A stretch of 64,000 bases of DNA, taken from positions 1-64,000 of the forward strand of contig JBBRNP010000007.1 in the NCBI GenBank assembly GCA_038230255.1, given 5' to 3'. The DNA is from AV40 sp038230255 (GTDB taxonomy: Bacteria; Verrucomicrobiota; Verrucomicrobiia; Chthoniobacterales; UBA10450). Both the position numbers and the translations under genes were made by a program. Numbering within the stretch: position 1 is the first letter of the stretch; every line of letters begins with the position of its first letter. The notes beneath the pieces are model-generated. The model made no database searches and was not told the origin of the DNA. It saw nothing but the letters and a program-made list of their open reading frames with translations. Positions 34,748-43,256 of the stretch are shown here, piece after piece.

Positions 34748-36484
34748 TCATTGTTTTGGCTGATGTTCACGGTCGCGGTCGCTCAGGAAAATACATTCGT
34801 TTTCAAAGCCGAGAGCGATCGTGTTCCATTTGAGCGGAAATTTTTCCAAAACCTGATTGCGCTGAATCACCAGAGCCCAATCCTTGTATTCGCCTTTAAT
34901 GATGTCCCGAAGTTTGTTGTCCGTTCCGCTGATCGGCGTGAGGTAAAGACCGTTCACCGGTCCGCCGAGCGTTTTGTAATCACTGAAATCGCTCAAAACG
35001 CGGAGCGTGTCCGGCAACCAGAGCGCGCGCCGGTCGGCGTACCACGCGACCGCCCACGGCATATCGCTCGCGGTGATTTCGTCCGGCTGCATCCAACCAT
35101 TTAAAACGCTGATGAGCGGCGGCACGTAAGGTGGCCATCGGACAAAGGGTTTGGGCGGCGACAACCATGGCGACGCGAAAATCATCGGCAAAGCACAGAG
35201 AAGATAGAGCAGCGTGATAAAACCGATGCGCGCGAACGGGATGTTGAGTGAGAGCCGGTTCCATTGCACGAGCAGATAAGCCAGGCCGTAACAGGTCATC
35301 AGCGGGACGAAAATCAGATGAAGCTGGTTTGCGGCGACGCCTTGTTCCTCGGTAATTCCATACATCGCCATTCCAAACACAGCGCCGCTCCACATTGCCA
35401 GAAGGATCCAGCGAATCGCCGCAGCCTCTGTCTTTTTGAACGCATGCAACAGCGATACGAAAAACATAAGGGCGACCACGCTCAGTCCGAAGTATTCGAA
35501 GAGATGAGCGGTTTGGAAGACAAAGCCAGTGGTGAGCTTGTCGCGAAGTGAGCCAAGCCCGACGCTAGCAGAATCGAAGTCCAATTGACGCATCCAGCTC
35601 CATTCGCTGCGGCCGACGCCGCTGAAAATCGAATAGATGGCGACGCCGCCCGGATTACCGCAAATAATAAATGTCCGAATCAGCCACGGCAGATAAACGA
35701 CCGCGCAAACAGCGAGCATGATTAAAGCGGACCATCCCCGCGGCCGGAAAAAGAAGCCGGCGATAATCAGCGCGCCCAGAAAAATCCACAAAGTCAGCGC
35801 ATGCGTGAGCGCAAGTAATCCAAAGCCGACGCCGGCGGCGACCAACCATTTTAATGGGGATTCATCGCGATGTTGCGATTCCACCGCCCGAATGAGCAGA
35901 TAAACCGTGCTGTTGAACAAGAGCATCAGCAGCAGCTGGGGCAAACCGGAGAGCGAATATTGCCATATGGTTTCACAGAGCAGCACGAGGCCGCAGGCCA
36001 GCAACGCCAGGCGCTGATCAAACAACCGGCGGGCTGTGAAAAACAGCACCGCGACCGATGCAATGAAAAGTAAGATCGACATCGTAGCGATCGCCTTATC
36101 GCCAACGTAAACCAGCGTGCGCGGGTCCATTTTCCAATACGCTTTTGTCGGGAGCAGCGCGATGGCGTTGATCAGCGGCGGTAGGGGCGCGTTGTAGGTG
36201 TCGAACCAAATGTTTCGGCTTACGTCTTTGCCGTGCGCCTGGAGTTGTCCGACTGCCAGAGGCCGGGCCATTTTTGTCCGCCACCCTTCGCCGCTGGCGA
36301 TGGCGCGTCCGATTTGCGCCTGATCCATTCCCTGCGAGGTGGAGAGCCCGCGGAATTGGTAAAAATGAACGACGACAATAGCAATAATGACAAGCGCAAG
36401 CGCACCGCGCTTGACCCAAACAACCAGCCCGCCCGCCTCCAGGGCGTGGACTGCGCTTTGAACGAATTCTTCGCTACCCGGCAT
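34748..36484 (-). CDS. GT39-like membrane glycosyltransferase
   Basis: The 578-residue protein has about eleven membrane helices. An external acidic motif follows helix 1 (STSQGMDQAQIGRAIASGEG), as in ArnT/PMT-like GT-C enzymes, and FDTYNAPLPPLINAIALLP adds a likely substrate loop. The C-terminal soluble part contains MPWAVAWYADRRALWLP, a feature of the family. It probably transfers a sugar from a polyprenyl carrier to an envelope acceptor. The gene overlaps the 3' end of the upstream NtrC-type regulator gene by 11 bases, so the two are likely co-transcribed. An AAGATCGACAT word lies at 36072. Confidence 0.8.
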   Translation of the reverse strand: MPGSEEFVQSAVHALEAGGLVVWVKRGALALVIIAIVVVHFYQFRGLSTSQGMDQAQIGRAIASGEGWRTKMARPLAVGQLQAHGKDVSRNIWFDTYNAPLPPLINAIALLPTKAYWKMDPRTLVYVGDKAIATMSILLFIASVAVLFFTARRLFDQRLALLACGLVLLCETIWQYSLSGLPQLLLMLLFNSTVYLLIRAVESQHRDESPLKWLVAAGVGFGLLALTHALTLWIFLGALIIAGFFFRPRGWSALIMLAVCAVVYLPWLIRTFIICGNPGGVAIYSIFSGVGRSEWSWMRQLDFDSASVGLGSLRDKLTTGFVFQTAHLFEYFGLSVVALMFFVSLLHAFKKTEAAAIRWILLAMWSGAVFGMAMYGITEEQGVAANQLHLIFVPLMTCYGLAYLLVQWNRLSLNIPFARIGFITLLYLLCALPMIFASPWLSPPKPFVRWPPYVPPLISVLNGWMQPDEITASDMPWAVAWYADRRALWLPDTLRVLSDFSDYKTLGGPVNGLYLTPISGTDNKLRDIIKGEYKDWALVIQRNQVLEKFPLKWNTIALGFENECIFLSDRDREHQPKQ

Positions 36485-37904
36485 TTGGTGTGGACTCGGT
36501 CTTGATTGCAGGCGTTTTTTCTTTGGCGTTCATTTCATTGATTTTACGATGAAGCGTCCGCCGGCTGATGCCGAGTTTTTTCGCAGCCGCGGTCACGTTT
36601 CCATTCGTTGTGGCCAATGCCTGTAAAATCAGTTTGCGTTCCGTTTCATGAAGATCAAGCGGGCTGGCTTTTTCACCGAACGCTTTGGCCGCCGAAATAC
36701 CGCGCGGAAGGGTTGCGCCGGCAGCTTGTCGCAAAGCCGTCGGCAAATCGCGGGGTGTGATCTTCGGCCCAGTCGCCATTACAACCCCATGCTCGATCGC
36801 AGTGCGCAACTCGCGGACGTTGCCCGGCCAATTGTAGGTAAGCAGCGCGTTCATGGCTTCGGGCGTTAGATCGACAACCTCCTTGTTGTTTGCTTTGGAA
36901 AATTGCCGCAAAAACGCGCGCACCAGTAACGGAATATCATCTTTGCGCTCGCGCAACGGCGGCATGACGATCCGGACCACGTTGAGGCGAAAATACAGAT
37001 CGTCGCGGAACTTTCCCTCTTTCACGAGCTGCTCGAGATTCTTGTTGGTCGCCGCGATCAGGCGCACGTCGGCTCGCAAGGTTTGATTACCACCCACCCG
37101 CTCAAACGCGCGCTCTTCGCTCATCACGCGCAGCAGCTTTACTTGCGTGGTCGGTGAAATTTCACCCACTTCGTCCAAAAAAATCGTGCCGCCGCTCGCT
37201 TGCTCGAATCGCCCGATCCTTCGTTCATGCGCACCGGTGAACGCGCCTTTTTCGTGACCGAACAATTCGCTTTCGAGCAACGTGGGCGAAAGAGCCGCGC
37301 AATGGACAGTGACAAATTTTGCCTTGTTCCGCCGGCTTAAATTGTGAAGCGCGTGCGCGGCCAACTCTTTTCCGGTGCCGCTTTCGCCTTCGATCAAAAC
37401 GTTCGCCGATGAAGGGGCAACCTGGCGGATTGTGTCCAGCACTTCGTGCAGCGTCGGCGAATCGCCGATGATGTTCTCGAGGCCGTAACGTTCGTCGACT
37501 TGTTGCCGCAACGTTTGATTTTCCTGCTCCAGTTTGCGGTCGCGCAACGCGCGCGATATCAGCATTTCCACCTTGTCCAGATTCAGCGGCTTGGTCACGA
37601 AGTCGTAGGCGCCGCGTTTCATTGCCTCTACCGCGGTGTCGACCGAGCCGTATGCCGTCATCATGATGCAGATCGGCGGCTGCGGCATTTTCAGCGCGCG
37701 ATCGATCAAGTTCATTCCATCTTCGGCGCCGAGGCGCAGATCGGTCAGGACAAGATCGACATGTTCCCGCTCGAGAACATTCATTGCGCTGGCGATGTCG
37801 CCGGCCACATAAACATCGTAATCGTTTTCGAGCAGGCGGCGCAATCCGTCCCGCGTATGTTTTTCGTCATCAACGATAAGAATGATGGGCTGAATGGAAT
37901 CCAT
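36474..37904 (-). CDS. NtrC-family sigma-54-dependent response regulator
   Basis: From the ATG at 37904 the protein has 476 residues; an in-frame start 15 codons upstream is possible. The receiver domain (1-120) has phosphoacceptor D55 (LVLTDLRLG) with conserved T/K partners (MMTAYG, VTKPL). The AAA+ domain has Walker A GESGTGKE (173-180), the sigma-54 contact loop GAFTGA (220-225), Walker B IFLDEVGE and the arginine region (RLNVVRI, PPLRERKDDI). The C-terminal helix-turn-helix is NGNVTAAAKKLGISRRTLHR. It activates sigma-54 promoters on phosphorylation. The likely kinase partner is at 41015-42196. An AAGATCGACAT word (37752) lies in the codons beside D55. Confidence 0.94.
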   Translation of the reverse strand: MDSIQPIILIVDDEKHTRDGLRRLLENDYDVYVAGDIASAMNVLEREHVDLVLTDLRLGAEDGMNLIDRALKMPQPPICIMMTAYGSVDTAVEAMKRGAYDFVTKPLNLDKVEMLISRALRDRKLEQENQTLRQQVDERYGLENIIGDSPTLHEVLDTIRQVAPSSANVLIEGESGTGKELAAHALHNLSRRNKAKFVTVHCAALSPTLLESELFGHEKGAFTGAHERRIGRFEQASGGTIFLDEVGEISPTTQVKLLRVMSEERAFERVGGNQTLRADVRLIAATNKNLEQLVKEGKFRDDLYFRLNVVRIVMPPLRERKDDIPLLVRAFLRQFSKANNKEVVDLTPEAMNALLTYNWPGNVRELRTAIEHGVVMATGPKITPRDLPTALRQAAGATLPRGISAAKAFGEKASPLDLHETERKLILQALATTNGNVTAAAKKLGISRRTLHRKINEMNAKEKTPAIKTESTPNAG

Positions 37905-38022
37905 GAATAACTTTCGGCCTGGGCGAGTGCGCCATTTATTCTCACTCAATCGGCTGATCTCTCAATTAGGAAAGATAATTCTACTCAAGCCGTCTCGCGC
38001 CCGATAAGAATCAAATCGAACC

Positions 38023-38775
38023 ATGTTGCTAAAGTTTGTCCTATTTGTCCTAATTCCATACGCAATTTTGCTGTCGGTCTTGCTCGCGCGGAAAGCGCCA
38101 CAGCGGAAAACGACCAAACCGATCTCGCGCGGCTGGGGAAATCGGCTGCGGATTTTGATCATTGGTGCGACTGGTGGCAGCGGCCGCGAACTGGTGCGGC
38201 AGGCATTGGAACAAGGCCACCAGGTTACGGTGCTGGTGCGAAAACCGAAGAAGATGAAGCTTGAGCACCCTAACCTGCGCGTGCTCAAAGGAAACGTGCG
38301 CGATTATGAGTCGGTCGAATCAGCGATGCGCGGACAAAGTGCGGTCCTTTGCGCGCTAGGGACGAAGCGCTTCTTTTATAATCGGGTTCTCTCAAATGGC
38401 ACTGCCAATATTCTTCGCGCGATGAAAACGTGTAACGTCCCGCGGCTTGTCTGCGAAAGTTCGCTCGGTCTGGGCAACAGCGTCGGCCGGCTCGGTTTGC
38501 TCTTCACCTTCTTTGTCGTTCCGCTGATTTTGCCTTTCATTTTTTACGACAAAGTTCGGCAGGAGAAATTAATCGAAGAAAGCGAGACGGATTGGGTGAT
38601 CGTGCGCCCGGCGGTGCTGACCAATTCGCCGGCGCGTGGCAAGTATCGACATGGTCGCAACGTCGGGAATTATCTTTGGACGAACCGAATCGCGCGCGCG
38701 GACGTCGCCGATTTTATGCTCAAACAATTGACCGACGACGATTATATCGGCTCGCCTGTCGGCGTAGCTTGGTAA
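38023..38775 (+). CDS. NAD(P)-binding Rossmann-fold protein (atypical SDR) with N-terminal membrane helix
   Basis: The 250-residue protein starts with a hydrophobic helix (LLKFVLFVLIPYAILLSVLL), then the nucleotide-binding motif IIGATGGSGRELV (about 46-58), VTVLVRKPKK and RVLKGNVRDYESVESAM. This pattern is that of NmrA-like/NAD(P)H-binding atypical SDRs (SDR_a5 type), lacking a clear YxxxK catalytic pair. The segment DWVIVRPAVLTN is typical of this group. It may act as a redox sensor or an oxidoreductase. It is the only plus-strand gene between 30 and 52 kb and sits between the regulator gene and the TPR/kinase operon. Confidence 0.82.
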   Translation: MLLKFVLFVLIPYAILLSVLLARKAPQRKTTKPISRGWGNRLRILIIGATGGSGRELVRQALEQGHQVTVLVRKPKKMKLEHPNLRVLKGNVRDYESVESAMRGQSAVLCALGTKRFFYNRVLSNGTANILRAMKTCNVPRLVCESSLGLGNSVGRLGLLFTFFVVPLILPFIFYDKVRQEKLIEESETDWVIVRPAVLTNSPARGKYRHGRNVGNYLWTNRIARADVADFMLKQLTDDDYIGSPVGVAW

Positions 38776-38819
38776 TTCGAAACCGTTGCGGCCAATTCCA
38801 GATAATTGTCGCGCGGCGG

Positions 38820-41018
38820 CTACGGCGTTAGTTCGTGGTAGGCCGATCCAGCCTGATAAAGAATGATCTTGTTGCGAAGCGATTCGACTAAAGGAGTGAC
38901 GCCCCGTTCGTCGGCGAATTTGAGCGCTTCTTGCGCAGCGGCGATAGCCTGTGAGAACTGACCGTTTTCTGCATAGGCTGCGGCCAGGGTGTGAAGAATC
39001 ACGGGATCATCGCCACCGGTAAGGCGAGCGGCCCGCTCAGCCAACTCCACCGCCCTCGCGCCATTCCGCACCGTCGGATCGGCGGAAGTTGCTAGCAGCC
39101 ACGCGAGATTATTTTGCACGAGGATTGAGCCCGGTTGGCTTTTTAGAGCCTCTTCGTAATGTTGGACGGCCTCTTTGATCTGACCTTTTTGCCTGAGTGC
39201 ATTGGCGAGATTGTTGTGTGCGTTGGCGTGGTCAGGTCGTAGCTCAAGGGCTTTGCGGTACTCGGCAATCGCAGCGTCAACTTGGCCTTTCCGCCGAAGG
39301 GCCTGGCCAATGTTGTAGTGGCTATCGGCATGGTCGAATTGGAGATCGAGAGTTTTTTGATACTCGCGAATTGCTCCATCGATATCTCCTTTCTGCAGAA
39401 GCGCCTTGCCAAGATTATTGTGGGCTAGCGCATGGTCCGGATGTTTTTCGAGAGCTTTGGAAAAGTACTTAATGGCATCATCGAATCGTCCCTGCTCGAG
39501 CAACGCGCCGCCCAAATTTGTTTGCGCGTCCGCATCATCCGGCGCTATCAGGACTGCCGTTTGAAATTGCTCCATCGCCTCATCAATTAATCCTTTCCTG
39601 AGCAGCGCATTGGCGAGATTGCTATAACCTCCCGGCTCAGTCGGGCGCAGCTGGAGAACTTTTTCGAAATGGGCGATGCTTTCATCGAGATCGCCTCGTT
39701 CGGACAGCAGAAGCCCGAGATTGCTTTCCGCCATCCAGGACGTCGGGTTTCGCGCAATGGTTGTCCGCCAAATTGTTTCGACATTCGCGTATTGCCGGCT
39801 TTGCCGCCACGTCAACGTCGCGAGCGTTAGAAGTAAGACCGAGTAAACGAGAGGTCGAAAAATTGCCGGCCGCGGAGCGAAGGAATCGACTGCAATAGTT
39901 ATCCCGGCGCCGATCAACGCGAGCGGGCCGATGCAGGCAAGATACTGGAAGTGATCAGCGACAAAAGAGTAGATGAACGGATAGACGTTGATGAAACCGA
40001 GAGCCGGGAAAAGCAGACCGAGAAAAACGAGAGTAGCTGTAAGCGGCGCTCGGGATTTTTTTCTCAATAGCCAAAGGACCGCGAGTAATAGAATGAGCGC
40101 CAAGGGGAAGAGGTATTGCCACCAGTCGGCACCGCTGATCTCCCACCGCGGATAAATAAAAGTCAGCTTCGCCGGCCAAAGAAGCTTGAACAGATAAAAC
40201 CAAAAGTCGCGACCGGCGATAAGGCAGCGCTCGATGAACGAAAAACTAAAAGCCGTGCCTTGCGCGCCAACGTAGTGTTGTTCCAGCCACGCTGTTAAAA
40301 GACCGGCACCAGCGCCGAGCCCGACAAGTGGGAGCAGCGGCGCAATGTCGCGTTTTGAATCGACTCGTCCACGTTTCCACCAGAGAACCACCGCGAGCAC
40401 GACCGGCAGTGGAGCGATTGCGGTTTTGGATAACAGCCCGAGAAAGAAAAAAGCTAGCGAGGTGACGTAACTGCGACGTTCCCGCGTTTCGTCGAAACGA
40501 AGATAAACCAGCGCGGATGCCAGACAGAACGCACCGGAGAGCGTGTTCTTCAACTCCGAGATCCAGGCAACCGATTCCACTTGGACCGGATGCAGCGCAA
40601 ATAATGCGGCGCCTAACCACGCGCCGGGTACGTTCAGCCGCCGCAAAATCTTGAGCAAGATGAGCGTAGAGAGGCCGTGAAGCAGAATGTTAACAAAATG
40701 ATATGGAAAGACCGCGTCGCCCCAGATTTGATGTTCGACCCAAAAGACGGTGTGGACGACCGGGTAATATTGTTGAGTCGCGGACGGGTTGACCCAGATC
40801 TGCTCCAAGCCGTGCAACGTGCTCAGCTCGGGCCTCGTAATATGCCGGTCATCATCCCAAATCTTCGCGCCACTCCACGCCGGAATGTAGGCGAGCGCAG
40901 TCAACGCCATCAGCAGTAAGCCAGCTGCCCAGTCGCGGTTAAATGCAGAATGAGACGAACTTCGCTCGCCTTCGAATGAACCGGCCGACTTCATTCCCTG
41001 CGCTCTCGTCTTATTCAC
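38820..41018 (-). CDS. TMTC-like membrane protein with C-terminal TPR array
   Basis: The 732-residue protein has an N-terminal half of about ten membrane helices (30-430) and a C-terminal half of TPR units (about 440-730), such as NLGLLLSERGDLDESIAHFE, NLGGALLEQGRFDDAIKYFS, NNLGKALLQKGDIDGAIREY and NNLANALRQKGQIKEAVQHY. The membrane part has an acidic segment after helix 1 (SGAKIWDDDRHITRPEL) and HFQYLACIGPLALIGAG, as in TMTC/DUF1736 O-mannosyltransferase-like proteins. It probably glycosylates envelope proteins. Its start overlaps the stop of the histidine kinase gene by four bases (ATGA). Confidence 0.88.
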   Translation of the reverse strand: MNKTRAQGMKSAGSFEGERSSSHSAFNRDWAAGLLLMALTALAYIPAWSGAKIWDDDRHITRPELSTLHGLEQIWVNPSATQQYYPVVHTVFWVEHQIWGDAVFPYHFVNILLHGLSTLILLKILRRLNVPGAWLGAALFALHPVQVESVAWISELKNTLSGAFCLASALVYLRFDETRERRSYVTSLAFFFLGLLSKTAIAPLPVVLAVVLWWKRGRVDSKRDIAPLLPLVGLGAGAGLLTAWLEQHYVGAQGTAFSFSFIERCLIAGRDFWFYLFKLLWPAKLTFIYPRWEISGADWWQYLFPLALILLLAVLWLLRKKSRAPLTATLVFLGLLFPALGFINVYPFIYSFVADHFQYLACIGPLALIGAGITIAVDSFAPRPAIFRPLVYSVLLLTLATLTWRQSRQYANVETIWRTTIARNPTSWMAESNLGLLLSERGDLDESIAHFEKVLQLRPTEPGGYSNLANALLRKGLIDEAMEQFQTAVLIAPDDADAQTNLGGALLEQGRFDDAIKYFSKALEKHPDHALAHNNLGKALLQKGDIDGAIREYQKTLDLQFDHADSHYNIGQALRRKGQVDAAIAEYRKALELRPDHANAHNNLANALRQKGQIKEAVQHYEEALKSQPGSILVQNNLAWLLATSADPTVRNGARAVELAERAARLTGGDDPVILHTLAAAYAENGQFSQAIAAAQEALKFADERGVTPLVESLRNKIILYQAGSAYHELTP

Positions 41019-42196
41019 TTCGAAGAATTTCCGGCCTCTAGCATGCGCACGCGTCGGTCGACGTGCGGCAGGCGAATCGTTAGGGTGAGCCCTTTCCCTT
41101 CACTGCTTTCGATCGACAACTCGCCGCCGTGCTCGCGCACAATCCGGCGAACGATCAATAGGCCGAGCCCAGTTCCGCTGGTCTTCGTTGTGAAATAGGG
41201 TTCGAACACGCGACTGAGATTTTCCGCGGAGATTCCGCCGCCCGTGTCCGTGAAACGCACGGTGACATGCGATTCGTCCATATCGGTGCGGATCCGTAAT
41301 ATTCCGCGGGTCTTCATCGCTTCGAAACTGTTCTTGATCACGTTGTAAAACGCCTGCTTCATTTGATCGCGGTCGATTTCGAGAAGCGGCAGGTCGGAGC
41401 GCAGTTCCTGCTCCACCACAATGTCGCGGTCTTTGATTTCAAGCGCCAAAAAGCGAACCGCTTCTTCGACGATTGAATTAATGTTTTCCGGGCGCAGCTG
41501 CGGACGAGTCGGACGAATTGCCCGCAGGAACTGACTGATGATCGAATCGAGGCGGTTAATCTCGGCGCGTGCCACCTCCACCGATTCGTGAAGTTCGGTG
41601 CCCTTTGCCCCGTTTAGTTTACGGGCCTCACGTTCGATCAACTGTAAATGAATATTGAGGGAATTGAGCGGATTGCCGATCTCGTGGGCAACTCCGGCGG
41701 CGAGCATAGTCAAAGCGTTCAGCCGCTCGGACTCAATCGTTTGCTGTTCGGTGCGCCGGCTTTCAGTAATGTCGCGTAAAATAATCGCGTGCCCGACCCG
41801 TTCGCCGGTAGCCTCTCCGGCTACAGAATCTTGCCGCTCAATCACGAGCGGGACGCTGTAAAAATTGATGAATCGGTTGGTGGGATAGAAGATCTCCATA
41901 TCGCGGCTGACCGCGCCTTCACGCGAGAGAGCGTCCCAATCCAGTCCGCGAACGCGTTCGTCCAACCGTTTCCCGAGCGAATCTTCCGCTTCCAATCCGA
42001 ATAACTGGCAGGCTGCATCGTTGAGATAAGTGATTCGCCCTTTCGAATCAGTGACGATGATTCCTTCCTGGATCGAGTTGAAAACGGTTTCGAGAAAACC
42101 TTTCTCCTGGGCCAGGCGCAGAAAGTAATTCTGCACTTCCTCCGGCCCGATTTTACCGAGACGGCCGATTAGTTTTTCAACGAATCCGGCTTTCAT
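41015..42196 (-). CDS. PAS-domain sensor histidine kinase, NtrB-like
   Basis: The 393-residue soluble kinase has a PAS domain (about 32-150; SIQEGIIVTDSKGRITYLND, GHAIILRDITESRR), a dimerisation/phosphoacceptor domain with H171 (AAGVAHEIGNPLNSL) and an ATPase domain with N289 (YNVIKNSFEAM), DTGGGIS and GTGLGLLIV. The HEIGNPL box is typical of NtrB-type kinases that pair with sigma-54 regulators, so the regulator at 36474-37904 is the obvious partner. It overlaps both neighbours by four bases (AI-2E transporter upstream, TMTC-like gene downstream). Confidence 0.93.
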   Translation of the reverse strand: MKAGFVEKLIGRLGKIGPEEVQNYFLRLAQEKGFLETVFNSIQEGIIVTDSKGRITYLNDAACQLFGLEAEDSLGKRLDERVRGLDWDALSREGAVSRDMEIFYPTNRFINFYSVPLVIERQDSVAGEATGERVGHAIILRDITESRRTEQQTIESERLNALTMLAAGVAHEIGNPLNSLNIHLQLIEREARKLNGAKGTELHESVEVARAEINRLDSIISQFLRAIRPTRPQLRPENINSIVEEAVRFLALEIKDRDIVVEQELRSDLPLLEIDRDQMKQAFYNVIKNSFEAMKTRGILRIRTDMDESHVTVRFTDTGGGISAENLSRVFEPYFTTKTSGTGLGLLIVRRIVREHGGELSIESSEGKGLTLTIRLPHVDRRVRMLEAGNSSK

Positions 42197-43173
42197 GACT
42201 CTGGCTGAACTTCGATCTTGGACATCTCCACGCGGAGATAATTCAAGATAACCGGTGCAAGCACCATTCCAGGGACTCCCATCAGGCGTTCTCCGATGAT
42301 CAGCGCGAGCAGGGTCAGCCAGATCGGATTGCGGATGCGATCTCCGATGATCTTGCTGTTGAGGAAATATTCCAGTTTGTGAATCGCGATCAGGAAAATG
42401 AGAGCGATTAGCGCGATCTTCAACGAAACGGTGAAGGCAACACAGACAATGACGGTGTTACTGACAAGGTTGCCGACAATTGGGAGCAAACCGCAAAGAA
42501 ATGTTAACGCGATCAGCAGCGGCGCGTCTGGCAACTGAACTCCCAGGACAAAAATCGCAGTCAGGACGGTATTGATGAGCGAGATCGTGATCTGTGCGCC
42601 CATCACCGTGGCAAAGCTTTCGTAGAACTCGCGGAAACGGTCGGAAAGTTCGCCGCAAAAGACCGAATAAAGATTGTTCCTGGACGCGGGAACGTTATGA
42701 GAAAGATCCAGCCGGCCGTTAAAGAACAGGCTCACCGCCGCGACAATGCCGATGGCGACGAATATGAGGAAAGTGGTTGCGTTCCGGGCGAAGGTGGCGA
42801 CGTCTTTGAGATAGTTCGTTTCTTCCTTAAACGCACCGATCACGAATGCCTTCAGGCTATCGAAATCGGTAAACGGCAGTTCGATTTGTCGCGCCTGAGC
42901 CCACGCGCTGGCCGATGGAAGAGAACTGTCGGCGACTTCGGGCAGTTCGCGGATCGCAGTCCGGGTAAAGACCGCGGCACCACAAGCGATTCCAGCGGCC
43001 ACCAGCAGAAACAAAATGAGCGCGATCCATCTCTTTTTCGTAAGGGCCAGGAGTTTGGACAGAGCAAAGTAGGAAAACAAAATTGCCAGCAGTGGCGGGC
43101 CGAGATGCAACCATCCCGCCAGCACCAGCATGAAAACAAGCACCGCATAGGAGATGCGTCTCGGCGTTAACAT
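42193..43173 (-). CDS. AI-2E family transporter
   Basis: The 326-residue integral membrane protein has paired N-terminal helices (VLVFMLVLAGWLHLG, LLAILFSYFAL), a central amphipathic segment (60-170) and C-terminal helices with ALTFLCGLLPIVGNLVSNTV, HKLEYFLNSKIIGDRIRNPI and GERLMGVPGMVLAPVIL, the signature of the AI-2E/UPF0118 family. Members export autoinducer-2 or act as ion antiporters; the substrate here is unknown. It is the first gene of the operon with the histidine kinase and TMTC-like gene (ATGA overlaps). A ruined paralogue is at 12914-13381. Confidence 0.9.
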   Translation of the reverse strand: MLTPRRISYAVLVFMLVLAGWLHLGPPLLAILFSYFALSKLLALTKKRWIALILFLLVAAGIACGAAVFTRTAIRELPEVADSSLPSASAWAQARQIELPFTDFDSLKAFVIGAFKEETNYLKDVATFARNATTFLIFVAIGIVAAVSLFFNGRLDLSHNVPASRNNLYSVFCGELSDRFREFYESFATVMGAQITISLINTVLTAIFVLGVQLPDAPLLIALTFLCGLLPIVGNLVSNTVIVCVAFTVSLKIALIALIFLIAIHKLEYFLNSKIIGDRIRNPIWLTLLALIIGERLMGVPGMVLAPVILNYLRVEMSKIEVQPES

Positions 43174-43214
43174 GATCGGCCTCCGGTAGCTGTTCTTATT
43201 ACAGCCTTCACGAC

Positions 43215-43234
43215 GAAGTGAAATTCTTCACTTC
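43215..43234 (-). terminator. Hairpin downstream of pnp
   Basis: GAAGTGAA-ATTC-TTCACTTC is a perfect 8-base-pair stem with a 4-base loop. It lies 22 bases after the pnp stop codon and before the AI-2E transporter gene on the minus strand. No T-run follows, so it is either a weak terminator or an mRNA-end hairpin. Confidence 0.5.
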
Positions 43235-43256
43235 ATTTGGAATAACAACAGAAGAA

